Origin: Saccharum officinarum
Taxonomy: Eukaryota > Streptophyta > Magnoliopsida > Poales > Poaceae
Length of the DNA: 64,000 nt
NCBI GenBank assembly: GCA_020631735.1
Contig: CM036215.1
Span: 15,092,346 to 15,156,345, forward strand
Direction: 5' to 3'
Positions 1 through 10,967 of this stretch are shown piece after piece (the stretch's first letter is position 1; every line of letters starts with the position of its first letter). The translations under genes were made by a program, and so were the position numbers. Under the pieces are notes generated by a model, which was given only the letters and a program-made list of their open reading frames with translations, did not search any database and had not been told where the DNA came from.

Positions 1-111
1 GAAAACGAAAGCGAAAACGGTAAAGTCGGACACAAAAATACGAATTCGATCGGATAAAATACAGAAAACGATGCGGTTCGGTTCGGGATATTTCCGTTCC
101 GTTTTCATCCT
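1..111. mobile_element. Right end of a hAT (Ac/Ds-like) element, cut by the window edge
   Basis: The stretch is rich in short motifs such as gaaaacg and cggttcgg and ends in ccgttttcatcc. This matches the terminus of the complete Ds-like element at 3377-3652 and the known Ac/Ds terminus (TTTCATCCCTA). The other end and the target duplication lie outside the window, so size and autonomy cannot be judged. Confidence 0.6.
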
Positions 112-323
112 TATATATAACCCCGAGAAGACAAGGGCGAGTCCTCTGATCCGAACTTACCACTCTTCCATTGTCGTCAGAGCAAGCGTCAAGGCGTGGA
201 GTCTCTGCTACTGATTTTAATTCAGCGTTTCTCCACTGGCTGTTGGTTGGCAAGGTCTAAGAACGTGGCAGTTCCTCTTCCTCCAAAAGTTAAGTACGTA
301 CTCCTCTAGATTTTCTTTACATA

Positions 324-585
324 CTCCCTCTGTATCGGATTTAGAAGTTGTTTTTGATAAGGTTTGGGTCAAATATTGAGAATATAAATCATCAATAACT
401 TTTAAGTTGTTGAGTTTGCAAATGTAAAAATTATATGAATAGATTTGCCTTGAAAAATACTTTCATAAAAGTATACATATATCACTTTTCCATAAATATT
501 TTTTTTATAAAAATAAGAGGTCAAAGTTGTGTTTTAGAGACCGCGTCGCTGTCCTAAACGACTTCTAAATCCGATACGGAGGGAG
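324..585. mobile_element. Stowaway-type MITE (Tc1/mariner), 262 bp
   Basis: Terminal inverted repeats begin CTCCCTCTGTATCGGATTTA and end with the near-exact reverse complement (...ATCCGATACGGAGGGAG). The element is flanked by TA on both sides (322-323 and 586-587). The interior is AT-rich and non-coding. TIR sequence, size and TA target site are diagnostic for Stowaway. Confidence 0.9.
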
Positions 586-587
586 TA

Positions 588-1849
588 TATTATTTGATCA
601 TTTTTTTAGTATCTGTTGAGATGTCAATCTTAACCACAATATGATTGACAAAGAATGCATAACTTCCTAATTTGGTATGCATGTACATGCCACTTCTTCT
701 AGCAATAACGTAAGTATTTTTTATTTCTCAGTGCTCTATGTCATTTGATTTCCCTCTTTAGCATCAACCAATATGTCATTCTATATAAATGGATTAGTCA
801 TATGATTATTAAGGTACTCACAATGATGACTTTTCGTTCCCCTAAGAGAAGTCCTACCACGACTACACAGCTGAGATTGTGCAAGATCTCTTGATTTTGG
901 AACTCTCATGAATCCTTCCTACAGCAACCATATAGCAGGTACTACTGTGCTATTTTTCTTAGGTTTATACAGTCTATGGTTGCTCCCTACAGCAAGGCCA
1001 TGCTTCTATGTTGTTAGATATTCACAGCACAGCATAGGTAGGTAATGGTCATGACCCACGGTTCACATTAGGAGGAAGATGGCTTCACAACGCGTTCCTT
1101 CTGGTAGCAGTTTTCGCAGGCCATCTACACGTCCTCATGACACAAGAACTTCCTCCTACATGTACATCAGCATGCAACTTACAACCCTTGCATCGCCTCC
1201 ACTAACCTAATATATCCCATTTATATTATAAGCAGAAATAAAGCTAGAAAGACAGGCACCGAAGGTATCTTGGATCATGAGCAGGTTAGACTTTCTCATA
1301 CCCAATCTATTCTTACCGCAAACTGACAATTTTTGTGTTGTATATTAAGTTACAAATATTATCCTCCACAACCCATGTTTTCTTTGATGAAGTCAAAGAT
1401 CCAAGATTAGCATGATGCCTTTTTCTTTAGCTCATTATTGAAATTACTTTTACATGCCCGTAGCAATGCCCGGGGAATTCACCTAGTATCTCTTATAAAG
1501 CTAATCCCCACTACAAGTCTATCTCAATATGCAAGACTTTTACATCATTCCCCGCTAACTATCAACATCATCTCTACTAATAGTCATGTCAACATATTAA
1601 CTTCCAACATCTTAATGCAAGCTATACACACCATCTCCACTTAACTTCATTCCAAATTCTTCGTAATCCCCACAGAAATGCATGGATATCTTCTAGTTAA
1701 AGATAAAAATAGAACATCTCCATCTTTCTAATTAAACATTAAGAGAGAACCATCCAGTCTCTAGAACTTGGGATGTAACCCTTCCATTCTATCTTGCTCT
1801 CCAATAAAAAACATCCAAATGTAGAACCTAGAAATCCAAATGTTTAGTA
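588..1849. other. Intergenic DNA, no gene recognised
   Basis: AT-rich sequence with only short open frames. A 44-codon frame from an ATG at 1079 and a longer frame near 1438-1644 have no recognisable motif. This DNA is not part of the tandem duplication to its right; homology between the units starts near 1905. Confidence 0.5.
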
Positions 1850-3376
1850 CTACTTAATACAGTCATTACTTATTATTACCATATTTTGGTTTAATACAAT
1901 CGCCCCTGATTGGTAATGGTGGCGAGCCCATTCTGCCAGACAACCAAGTTCACCGCCATCATTAGCCTTCTTGCCGGTTGTGAGCTCCAAGAGCACAACC
2001 CCAAAGCTATATACATCCACCTTCTCGTTCACCTTCCTAGTGTAAGCATACTCTGCAGACAAACATGAAAAATTATATATAGCGTGAGGTCCAGCAATAC
2101 TAGAACTTGTCATATCCACAGTAGCTACTACCCCAGTTACGCTACAGACGGGGGCAAAATGAGAGTGAAATCTGCCGAAATAACCCAAAAAGAAAAAAAA
2201 CAGAACCTTACCAGGAGCCATGTAGCCAAATGATCCGGCCACCGCAGACATCGTATTGGGCTCCCCTGCCCTGACCAACATTCTAGCCACCCCAAAGTCT
2301 GCAATCTTAGCCCAGAACTCTGAGTCCAGCAGGATATTGCTCGTCTTGATGTCTCGGTGAACAATGGGTGGTGAGCACTCGTGGTGCATGTAGCACAGGC
2401 CCTGCGCAGCCCCAACAGCCACTAAGAGCCTTGTTGGCCAGTCCAATGGCACACGCTGCACAGGCCGTGCCATCGCCAAAGAATTCCCTGCACGGAGGAC
2501 GTAGTCACCATGGAGCCATCTGTACAGGCTGCCGTTGTCCATGTAGTCATACACAAGGAGCTTGTACTCCGCACTAGAGAGGCAGCACAGCAGCTTGACA
2601 ATGTTGTTGTGCCGGATGTTGCACAGGATGCGAGCCTCGGACTCAAACTCACGCTCCAGCTTCTCGTCCAGGGACCCAAAGCTTTGTATTTGCTTCACAG
2701 CCACCACCCCAGTGCTGCTATTGTACCTGTTGGTGTATGTGACGCGGTACACATGCCCTGAGCCACCACTGCCAACGAGGTTCTCCTCTGTTAGACCCTG
2801 AGGTATGTCAGCAACCTCGAAGTTCAGAGCTTGGAAACGTGTGATTCGCCAATCATCCCTCTTTTCTTTCATGTACTCAAGTGCAGTGGTGTCGGTGCTG
2901 TTCATAGTTATGAAGCTGCCATTAATGATTTGAGCAACACCCTCCCCAGCAGGTATCCTTCCATCTTCAACACGATATATTCCCTTTGATACGATTATAA
3001 CAATAGCTGTCAATGAGGATCCAGACCTTTGATACGATTAATCCAAAAAGAGCGCCAGTAATAGTGAAGATGATGATGACAATATTGTGCCTTTTTTCCT
3101 TACCAGCAGTAGGAGTGTCATTATTGTTTCCTGTACCAGTTACAAGGCCTGGATTCCCGACAATATCAATATCCACATTTTTTATTTTGGCAAAATCTAG
3201 GAATACAACCAGAAAGATCATTATAAGAAAGTTCCAGCGGTGTCAGGCTTTGCAGGTCCCTAGTGAAGACAGCACCTCACCAGACAGGTTGTTGTGTGAA
3301 AGATCAAGAATCTCTAATTCACTTAAGGAGTTGATGTTTGAAGGAATAGGCCCGGTAAGAAGGTTATGACTAAGAT

Positions 3377-3652
3377 TAGGGATGAAAACGGTACAGATAT
3401 TTTCCGACCGTATTTGAGACCGAATCCGTTTAGAGGGGTTTTAATCCGTTCGTATCCGAGTCCGGATATTTAACATCCGATACCGTATTCGTATCCGAAT
3501 ATTTAAATCACATATTTATGATGTCGATATCCAATCGTATCCTATCCAGCATTTTTTATAGTATCCGTATTCGAATCCGAATCCGGACATAAATATGAAA
3601 ACAAATACGATATCAGTGATATCCGTCCGTATCCGATCCGTTTTCATCCCTA
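3377..3652. mobile_element. Ds-like non-autonomous hAT element, 276 bp, in the kinase gene exon
   Basis: Termini are TAGGGATGAAAACGG and CCGTTTTCATCCCTA, matching the Ac/Ds terminal inverted repeats. An 8-bp target duplication ACTAAGAT is present at 3369-3376 and 3653-3660, as expected for hAT. The interior is made of short repeats around ATCCG and CCGTATCCG and has no coding capacity. The unit B copy is uninterrupted at the matching place (about 14960-14975), which gives the empty site. Confidence 0.95.
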
Positions 3653-4348
3653 ACTAAGATTAAGAAGAGCTGTGCTCACGGAGGTTGGCATGGTTGGGAT
3701 GGTACCATTCAGAGCATTAAACCCCAGATTGAGTTCAATTAGGTTCTCTGATGAACTGATTGAGATTGGAATATGACCACTGATCTTGTTCTCCTGCAAA
3801 TACAAGTTTGAAAGCTTTGGCAGCTTGAAAATTCCACTTGGTATCTCTCCACTGAATGAATTCTCACTAAGATTCAATGTGCTTAGGCTTTTTAAATCAG
3901 AAAATGTAGGTGGAATAGGCCCACCGAAGCTGTTGTTTTGAAGCTTCAGAACTACCAGTTTGCCAAGTTCGCCAATAAGATTGGGCACTACACCCTGCAA
4001 ACGATTTGATGCCAGATTCAACAGTGTCAAGTTCTTGCATTTGCTAATCACTGAAGGTATACTTCCTGTCAATTGGTTATCATCCAACTCAAGATAAGTC
4101 AAGCCCATGGTATCACAAACTGACCCCGCGATATTCTCACCAAGCTGGTTTCCACCAAGCCTTAAGTGGTAGAGGCTTTGAGACAAGGTGCCAGGAATAG
4201 CTCCGCTAAGCATGTTGCCGGTAAGATCAACACTCTGCAACCCCTGATGCGAGAGGAAATCTGAGGGGATCGTCCCACTCAGATTGTTGTAACTCAAATC
4301 CAACATCCTTATATGCTTGGTAATCCAACTATGGATGGGACCAGTTAA

Positions 4349-4474
4349 GGGGCTGTTCGGTTGCCAGGGAATGCAGCCCTGGAACCATTCCAACCAGGAT
4401 TGTAGTGTTAATTTGAACTATGTTTCATCACCTGGAATGGTTCCTGGTGGAATCAAGGTGAAACGAACGAGCCC
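4349..4474. mobile_element. Tourist-like MITE, 126 bp, in the kinase gene exon
   Basis: Begins GGGGCTGTTCGGTTGCC and ends with AACGAACGAGCCC, an imperfect inverted repeat. It is flanked by TAA at 4346-4348 and 4475-4477, the 3-bp target expected for PIF/Harbinger (Tourist) elements. Unit B lacks the element. The host sequence right of it also misses about 85 bp that unit B still has. Confidence 0.8.
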
Positions 4475-5496
4475 TAAATTGTCCATTGCCTGAAAGGAGC
4501 AAAGTTTCGAGCTTGGAGAGACTCTTGAAGTTATCTGAGACGGTACCATTTAGAATATTCTGGCTGAGATCTAGCAGAGTAAGATTTTCATATTTAAACA
4601 AACCCAGAGGAATTGGGCCACTCAGTTGATTACCAGACTATACCAACTCTGCTAAAGAGTCAACCATACTGGGAGGAACATCACCATACAAGTTATTGGA
4701 GCTAGTGTTGAAGCTCCTTAATTTGGGAAAATAACCCAAGTCTGCACTCAGATTTCTACTGGCAAAGGACTTGAAGGACAAATCAAGAACTTCTAGCTCG
4801 GGGAGGCCAGATAAATCAGTGAGCGAATTAGCCAACCGATTGGTGCTCAGATTAAGTGACCGCAACCCTTCTTTCATCATGGAGCAAGAAGAAGAGGCGA
4901 AGAACTGGGCCGACAAATTTGTGAACGAATTTCGGGAGAGGTCAAGGGACAGCAAGGTGTCAAGGCGGCAAAGGGGGGCAAAGATGGAGGAGTCGGATAG
5001 GCCGTAGGTTGACAAGGCGATGCTAGTAACGGCCAAGGAAGAACTGGAATCTGTGCAACCGATTCCTTTCCAGTTGCATGGATTCTGGTCTGCAGTGTTC
5101 CACTTGTTGGCGGATTCAGAGTTCACCAGACTAGCAATATCATTCATGATGGCCTTTTGTGTCTCGTTCGGTGGAGGCAATTGTGTGGTGGCGGCAGCGG
5201 TCGGTGGCACATCAACAAAGGAGAAGAAGAACAAGAACGGCAGGAGCAGCCGTAGGAGGAAGAATCCATGGCTGGCACAGGGACCATACCTCCTCTCCAC
5301 CATGGTCATCGCCCAGTTCTTGGCCTCCCGCTTGATTAACTGCCTCGCCTCTTTTCCTCCTCTTCAATCCCAGCAGACCTCCACCAGCTCAAATAATACC
5401 AGCTGATCTTTACCAGGATTTTAAGTCCTGGAAGTGATTGCGCATGGCTTCCTTGGTTTTGTCGGGGAAATGTGATTCAGAAACACCCAAGGCTAC

Positions 5497-5686
5497 TGTT
5501 AGACTACCTATGTTTAGTGTGTGAGTACCCGGTCTTAGTGTGTGAGTACCTGGTCTTGGTGCATGGAAGCCTCCCATCAATTGTAGGCATGGTGACCAGG
5601 CACCAATGGCCAGCAGTGCCTCAGCACCTCTATTTGTATCACGCACAGCATATGGAGAAGATCTAACAGAGACTCATTCACTTATA
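5497..5686 (+). repeat. 5' LTR of copia R1
   Basis: 190 bp, from TGTTAGACTACC to ATTCACTTATA. It contains the near-repeat GTGTGTGAGTACC(C/T)GGTCTT twice. It differs from the 3' LTR only at one A/G position (a in catggaagcc near 5567). Confidence 0.97.
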
Positions 5687-5698
5687 TGGTATCTCGCT
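5687..5698 (+). other. Primer-binding site of copia R1
   Basis: TGGTATC starts directly after the 5' LTR and is complementary to the 3' end of plant initiator methionine tRNA, the usual copia primer. The match decays after the first seven bases. Confidence 0.75.
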
Positions 5699-5854
5699 TA
5701 GGTTCGGTCTTCCGCTACCCAGCCTTCCCCGCGTGCGCCGGCTCATCGCCGCGCCGCCTTCCCTTCGCGAGCGCAGGCACCTCGCCGCGCCGCCTTCCCC
5801 CGCGCGTGCAGGCCCCTCGCCTTGCCGCCCTTACGCGCCGCACACTCCTTCGAC

Positions 5855-8800
5855 ATGATGACGCCTCCATCGACTCCCAAGCGGAGCGATCACCCCGACC
5901 CCTCTGCTTCCATCCAAGGAGGCGACGTCGCCCAGTGCCTCGCCCAGGAGCAGGCGAACGAGGCCGCCGCCGCTGCTCAGCGCCTCGAGCGCAAGCGCAC
6001 GGCCGCGCGCGACGCCGCCCTGGCGCGCGCCCTCGAGGCCGAGCAGGAAGCCGCGGCTGCGGCCAAGGAGCGTGATGACGTGGCCCTGCGCGCCAGTGAC
6101 GCACTCGCGCGCGCCGCCATGGAGCGGGCGGCCGCCGCCGCTGCCCTCGCGCCCGAGCCGTCGGGGGCCGCACCTGGTGGCGCCTCGGCGCTATCTGGAG
6201 GAACGCCTGCGCCGACTGACCTCCGCGCGGCAATGCTTCACCACAAAGCCGTGGCTCTACTCCAACTCCACTCTCAGGCTGTTGCCGTCAGCAACATCCG
6301 GAACCACGTCACCACCGTCCTCGACGTCGATTCCGGTAACTTCAACCACTGGTGTGATCAGTTTCTGCTCATCCTCGGCAAGTTCTCGCTACAGGGCCAT
6401 GTCCGTGAGGATCCTCCAGACCCGATCTCTCCTGATTGGGCCCGGATGGACTGCGTCGTCAAGTCCTGGATCGTCGCCACGCTCACCGATGATCTTGGCG
6501 AGATCATCTCCGCCCGGGGCTCCACTGCCCGGCACGCCTGGCTCGCCGTCGAGTCGCAGTTCCTCGGCAATCGGGAGGCCCGCTCCATTCAGCTGGAGAC
6601 ACGGTTTCGCAACTTCGTCCAGGGCGACCTCTCCATCACCGAGTACTGTCGCAAGCTGAAGAAGATGGCCGATGATCTCACGGCCCTCGGTGAGGTCATC
6701 ACCGACCGCACCCTCGTCCTCAACGTCATCCGCGGCCTCAACGAGCGCTTCAGCAACGTCGGGGCGCTTCTCCGCCGGGCCAAACCCTTCCCCACCTTCC
6801 TAGAAGCCCGTGAGGACCTCATCCTCGAGGAACTCACCATGGAGAACCGCAAGGATGCTCCAGCCACTGCACTCGCCGCCTCCACCACTCCCACCCCGGC
6901 CCCTGCGTCTTCTGGCACGGGCTCTGGGGGTGCTGGTGGGAGTTCCAAGGCTCCCAACAACCGTCGCAATAAGCGCGGCGGTGGCGGCAAAGGCCACGGT
7001 GGCAGCAGCTCTTCAGGACAGGGCTCCCGACCCTCTGCTGGCACGACGCAGCAGCAGCAGGCTGCTGGACAGCAGCAGCAGCCGGCTGCCGGGGAGCGCC
7101 CTTGGCCCAGCTTCTACAACCCGTGGTTCGGCACCATCCAGATGTGGCTAGGGGGTCCTCGTCCACCCCTGGCACCCATCCTAGTGCCCCCTCACCTCCA
7201 GGCACAGCAGCAGGCGCAGCAGCAGCAGCAGCAGGCCCATGTTGCCCACCAGCAGCCCGCTCCCCATGGTGCTGGACAGTGGGTCGCTCCGGGGCACTAC
7301 AACCCCATGACTGGCCTCCCTTCCTGGGACCCGACGGACCTCGCCGCGGCGTTCAGCACGACGTCGCTAACCCCTCCTTCGACCAACGAGTGGTACTTCG
7401 ACTCAGGTGCTACTTCACATATGACATCTCAGTCCTCCTCACTTTCACATGCTTTATTCCTGCGGTACCCTAACCCTTCATCTACTGTTGTCGGTAATGG
7501 CTCCCTTATTCCTGTTACTGCCACTGGCTCCACAGAGTTATCACCCACTTTACGTCTTAATAATGTCCTTGTGTCGCCACAAATTATTAAGAATCTTATC
7601 TCTGTCCGTCAATTTACTATCGACAATAATTGCTCTGTTGAGTTTGACCCCGCTGGTTGTTCTGTGAAGGTTCTTCCATCTCGGAAAGAGATCGTCAGGT
7701 GTGATAGCTCCGAACCACTATACCCACTCCGCCTTCCACCAACACTCTCCTTTGTCGCTCAGGGCTCCTCTCCACTATGGCACCGCCGTCTTGGGCACCC
7801 CGGTCATGAGGCCTTGTCGAAGCTCGCGTCTAGTGTTTCATTTCCTATTCAGGATTGTTCAGATTTATGTCATGCTTGTCAACTAGGGCGTCATGTTCGT
7901 TTGCCCTTTCATGTGTCCACCTCTCGTGCGTCTAGCAAGTTTGATCTTATTCATTGTGATTTATGGACCTCTCCAGTTGTCAGCATTTCTGGTTATAAAT
8001 ACTACTTGGTCATACTTGATGATTGCACTCATTATTTGTGGACCTTTCCTTTACGACTTAAATCTGACACTTTCAGCACGCTTGCTCACTTCATCGCCCA
8101 CGCCTCCACTCAATTTGGCGCCCGCGTCAAAGCTGTACAGTGCGACAACGGGAAAGAGTTTGACAACTCCAGCACCCGACACTTCTTCCTCACCCAGGGC
8201 ATTCACCTTCGCATGTCCTGCCCTTACACCTCGCCTCAAAACGGTGAAGCTGAACGCATTATTCGCTCTATCAATAATGTTGTTCGCTCACTGCTCTTTC
8301 AGGCGTCTATGCCTCCCTCATACTGGGTGGAGGCCCTCTCCACAGCGACTGTTCTTCTTAACATATTGTCCACCAAGACTCTAGAGTTCTCCACTCCTCA
8401 CCTTGCCCTGTTCGGCAAACCACCCACATACGATCATCTACGAGTCTTTAGTTGCAAATGCTATCCCAACATGTCTGCCACTGCCCCTCATAAACTCGCC
8501 CCTCGGTCTGTCCAATGCGTCTTCCTAGGATATTCCGCTCATCACAAAGGGTACCGCTGTCATCCAATAGAGTCATCATCTCCCAGCACGTCATCTTTGA
8601 TGAAACGGCCTTCCCTTTTGCTGAACGCTATGATCCTAGTGCTCCGGCGGACCTCGAGTTTCTTGACGATGACACTACTGATGATGTGCCCGATCCTATT
8701 GGACCGTTGCACAAGTGTTTGCCTGCAGGAACTCCACCTAGCGCTTCCAACGCCACCAGCGCCCCTGCCGGTCCCTCTGCGGCCGTGCCTAGGGCACCCT

Positions 8801-10758
8801 TGGAGCCTCCAGAGGACGCTGATGATCCTCCGACGCCCGCGCTCTACGTCCCTCCTGCGCTGCGGGCGTCGGGGACCCCTACCGCGCCACGCGCGGCCAC
8901 GGCACCGACCAGTGCGCCTGGAGGCGCGTCCCTCCCGAGCGCACTTCGCGCCGGCTCGACGGCTTCTGCACCGTCCGCGAGCTCCCCAGCGCCTCCTTCA
9001 GCGCCCCGCAGGCCTCCGCCTTGGTTTCCACCTCTTCGACCGGCTCGCGAATTCACGTACTACTACTCGCGACGGCTACGACCACCACCAGACGCTCCTG
9101 CACCGGCGCCTGCAGCAGCCGCCCCGCTGCCCAAAGGCGCGGTTGCTGCCCCTCCGGCGATCAACCAGCACCCCATGGGCACACGTTCGAAGAGCGGCTT
9201 TCGGATGCCCGCTGCCTACCATGTCGTGCCTCTCTCCGGTGCCGAAGACCTTTCGTAGCGCTCTTGCCGACCCCAATTGGCGAGTGGCTATGGAAGAACA
9301 CAGTTCTCTCCTGCAGAACCACACCTGGGATCTTGTGCCCCGTCCGCCCCGAGCCAATGTTGTCACTGGAAAGTGGATCTTCAAGCACAAGCTTCAGTCC
9401 GATGGCTCCCTCGAGCGGTACAAGGCACGTTGGGTTCTCCGTGGCTTTACCCAGCGACCTGGTGTGAACTTTGATGAGACCTTCAGTTCTGTGGTGAAGC
9501 CTTCTACTGTTCGCACGGTGCTCTCTCTGGCGCTCTCTCGCCGCTGGCCCATTCACCAGCTGGATGTGAAGAACGCCTTTCTTCATGGCAATCTGACTGA
9601 GACAGTGTATTACCAGCAGCGGTCCGGGTTCGAAGATCCAGCTCATCCGGATTTTGTCTGCCTCTTGAAGAAATCGCTATATGGCCTGAAGCACGCTCCT
9701 CGTGCTTGGTACAGCCGGATGGCCACTTTTTTGTTGTCTATTGGGTTTGTTGAAGCCAAGTCAGACACCTCACTCTTTGTCTACCAGCGTGGATCAGACA
9801 CAGCCTATGTGTTGCTATATGTTGATGACATTGTCCTCACAGCTTCTTCGCCCGATCTTCTTCGGCGGATCATGTCAGCACTTCAGCGAGAGTTCGCCAT
9901 GAAAGATCTTGGTGAACTACATCACTTCCTCGGTTGCATGTTCAGCGAAGTGGTGATGGACTCCTCTCACAGCGACAGTACATGCTGGACATCTTAGATC
10001 ACGCCGGCATGACTGAGTGCAAGCCATGCTCTACTCTAGTTGACACCAATCCTGAGGTTGCTGCAGCTGAGGGGGCCCCTGTGTCTGATGCTACAGACTT
10101 TCGCAATCTTGCTGGAGCTCTTCAGTACTTGACATTCACTCGCCCAGACATTGCATATGCTGTTCAGCAGGTCTGCCTTCACATGCACGACCCTCGAGAG
10201 CCTCACCTTGCTGCTCTGAAGCGGATTCTTCGCTATGTTCGGGGCACACTCCACCTCGGTCTCCTGCTGCGACCATCTACTTCAACTGATCTTGTCGTCT
10301 ACACCGACGCTGACTGGGCTGGTTGTCCGAACACTCGCAGGTCCACCTCGGGCTATGCAATGTTCCTCGGCGACAATCTTGTTTCCTTGTCCTCCAAGCG
10401 CCAGAACACGGTGTCAAGATCAAGTGCTGAAGCCGAGTATCGCGTGGTGGCCAACGGAGTTGCAAAGGCGACATGGCGGCGTCAGCTTCTCTTGGAGCTG
10501 CATGCCCCTCTTCGGCGCGCCACACTGGTCTACTGCGACAACATCAGCGCCGTCTACATGACCTCCAACCTGGTGCAACATCAGCGCACCAAGCACATTG
10601 AGATCGATCTTCACTTCGTCCGGGAGCGAGTCGCCATTGGTGATCTTCGTGTTCTGCATGTTCCTACCTCCTCGCAATATGCAGACATCTTCACCAAGGG
10701 ACTACCTACCTCGGTGTTCACGGAGTTTAGGTCCAGTCTAAACGTGCAGAGTAGCTAA
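5855..10758 (+). pseudogene. gag-pol of copia R1, frameshifted
   Basis: Polyprotein of a Ty1/copia element. The likely start is the ATG at 5855 (MMTPPSTPK); the open frame reaches further upstream only through non-ATG codons. Order: a coiled-coil Ala/Glu/Arg-rich N-terminus, a UBN2-type gag domain (about 6290-6850), Gln-rich linkers without a CCHC knuckle, protease with DSGAT (about 7400), GAG-pre-integrase with an HHCC finger (about 7780-7890), integrase core (about 7930-8330), RT with YVDD at 9818-9829, and RNase H to 10758. Alignment by eye to R2 shows a 10-base loss near 8550, a 2-base loss near 9230 that restores the frame, and a 1-base loss near 9934 that ends the main frame at 9997. 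RNase H lies in another frame. This copy could not make a complete Pol. Confidence 0.9.
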
Positions 10759-10765
10759 CGATTCG

Positions 10766-10777
10766 ACTGTGGGGGTG
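10766..10777 (+). other. Polypurine tract of copia R1
   Basis: The G-run in ACTGTGGGGGTG abuts the 3' LTR and is the expected plus-strand priming site. R2 has the equivalent ACTGTGGGGGCG. Confidence 0.8.
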
Positions 10778-10967
10778 TGTTAGACTACCTATGTTTAGTG
10801 TGTGAGTACCCGGTCTTAGTGTGTGAGTACCTGGTCTTGGTGCATGGGAGCCTCCCATCAATTGTAGGCATGGTGACCAGGCACCAATGGCCAGCAGTGC
10901 CTCAGCACCTCTATTTGTATCACGCACAGCATATGGAGAAGATCTAACAGAGACTCATTCACTTATA
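10778..10967 (+). repeat. 3' LTR of copia R1
   Basis: 190 bp, identical to the 5' LTR except for one base. It is followed directly by the GCTAC target duplication. Confidence 0.97.

Larger units (their letters stand above)
1850..5309 (-). pseudogene. LRR receptor-like kinase pseudogene, unit A copy
   Basis: Relic of a plasma-membrane leucine-rich-repeat receptor kinase of the LRR-XI type. It starts at 5309 (or the in-frame ATG at 5303) with a signal peptide (hydrophobic LLRLLLPFLF), then an LRRNT segment with NPCNWKGIGC, many LRRs, a transmembrane segment near 3060-3130 and a kinase. The kinase keeps the P-loop GSGGSGHVYRV, the VAVK lysine, HRDIKTSN and DFG. An intron at 2053-2211 (GTAAGG...CTGCAG) splits the Glu codon of the MAPE motif. 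Lesions seen: a TAG at 4638-4640 (Leu in the unit B copy), a Tourist MITE at 4349-4474 with loss of about 85 bp of LRR sequence next to it, a Ds-like insertion at 3377-3652, a 1-base loss near 3285, a short partial duplication with frameshift near 3015-3035, and divergence from the paralogue before about 1905 that removes the last roughly 75 codons. It cannot encode a working receptor. Subfamily placement comes from the kinase sequence and is inference. Confidence 0.9.
5497..10967 (+). mobile_element. Ty1/copia LTR retrotransposon R1, 5471 bp, young insertion
   Basis: Complete element with 190-bp LTRs that differ at one base, a primer-binding site, a polypurine tract and a 5-bp target duplication GCTAC (5492-5496 and 10968-10972). 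The matching site in unit B (about 22230-22240) reads straight through and is the empty site. Domain order protease, integrase, RT, RNase H marks Ty1/copia. The short LTRs and the spacing fit the Ale/Retrofit (Hopscotch-like) lineage, which is inference. It lies about 190 bp upstream of the unit A kinase start codon, in the same region as that gene's promoter. Confidence 0.97.

Noticed and set aside
1079..1210. Short ATG frame beginning MASQRVPSG
   Set aside because: 44 codons, no recognisable domain, no splice or promoter evidence.
1438..1644. Open frame of 68 codons (plus strand)
   Set aside because: Low-complexity Ile/Ser/Thr composition, non-ATG start, no motif, AT-rich intergenic DNA.
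5715..6233. Arg/Ala/Gly-rich minus-strand frame in copia R1
   Set aside because: Antisense shadow of the GC-rich gag start; the plus-strand frame has clear gag homology.
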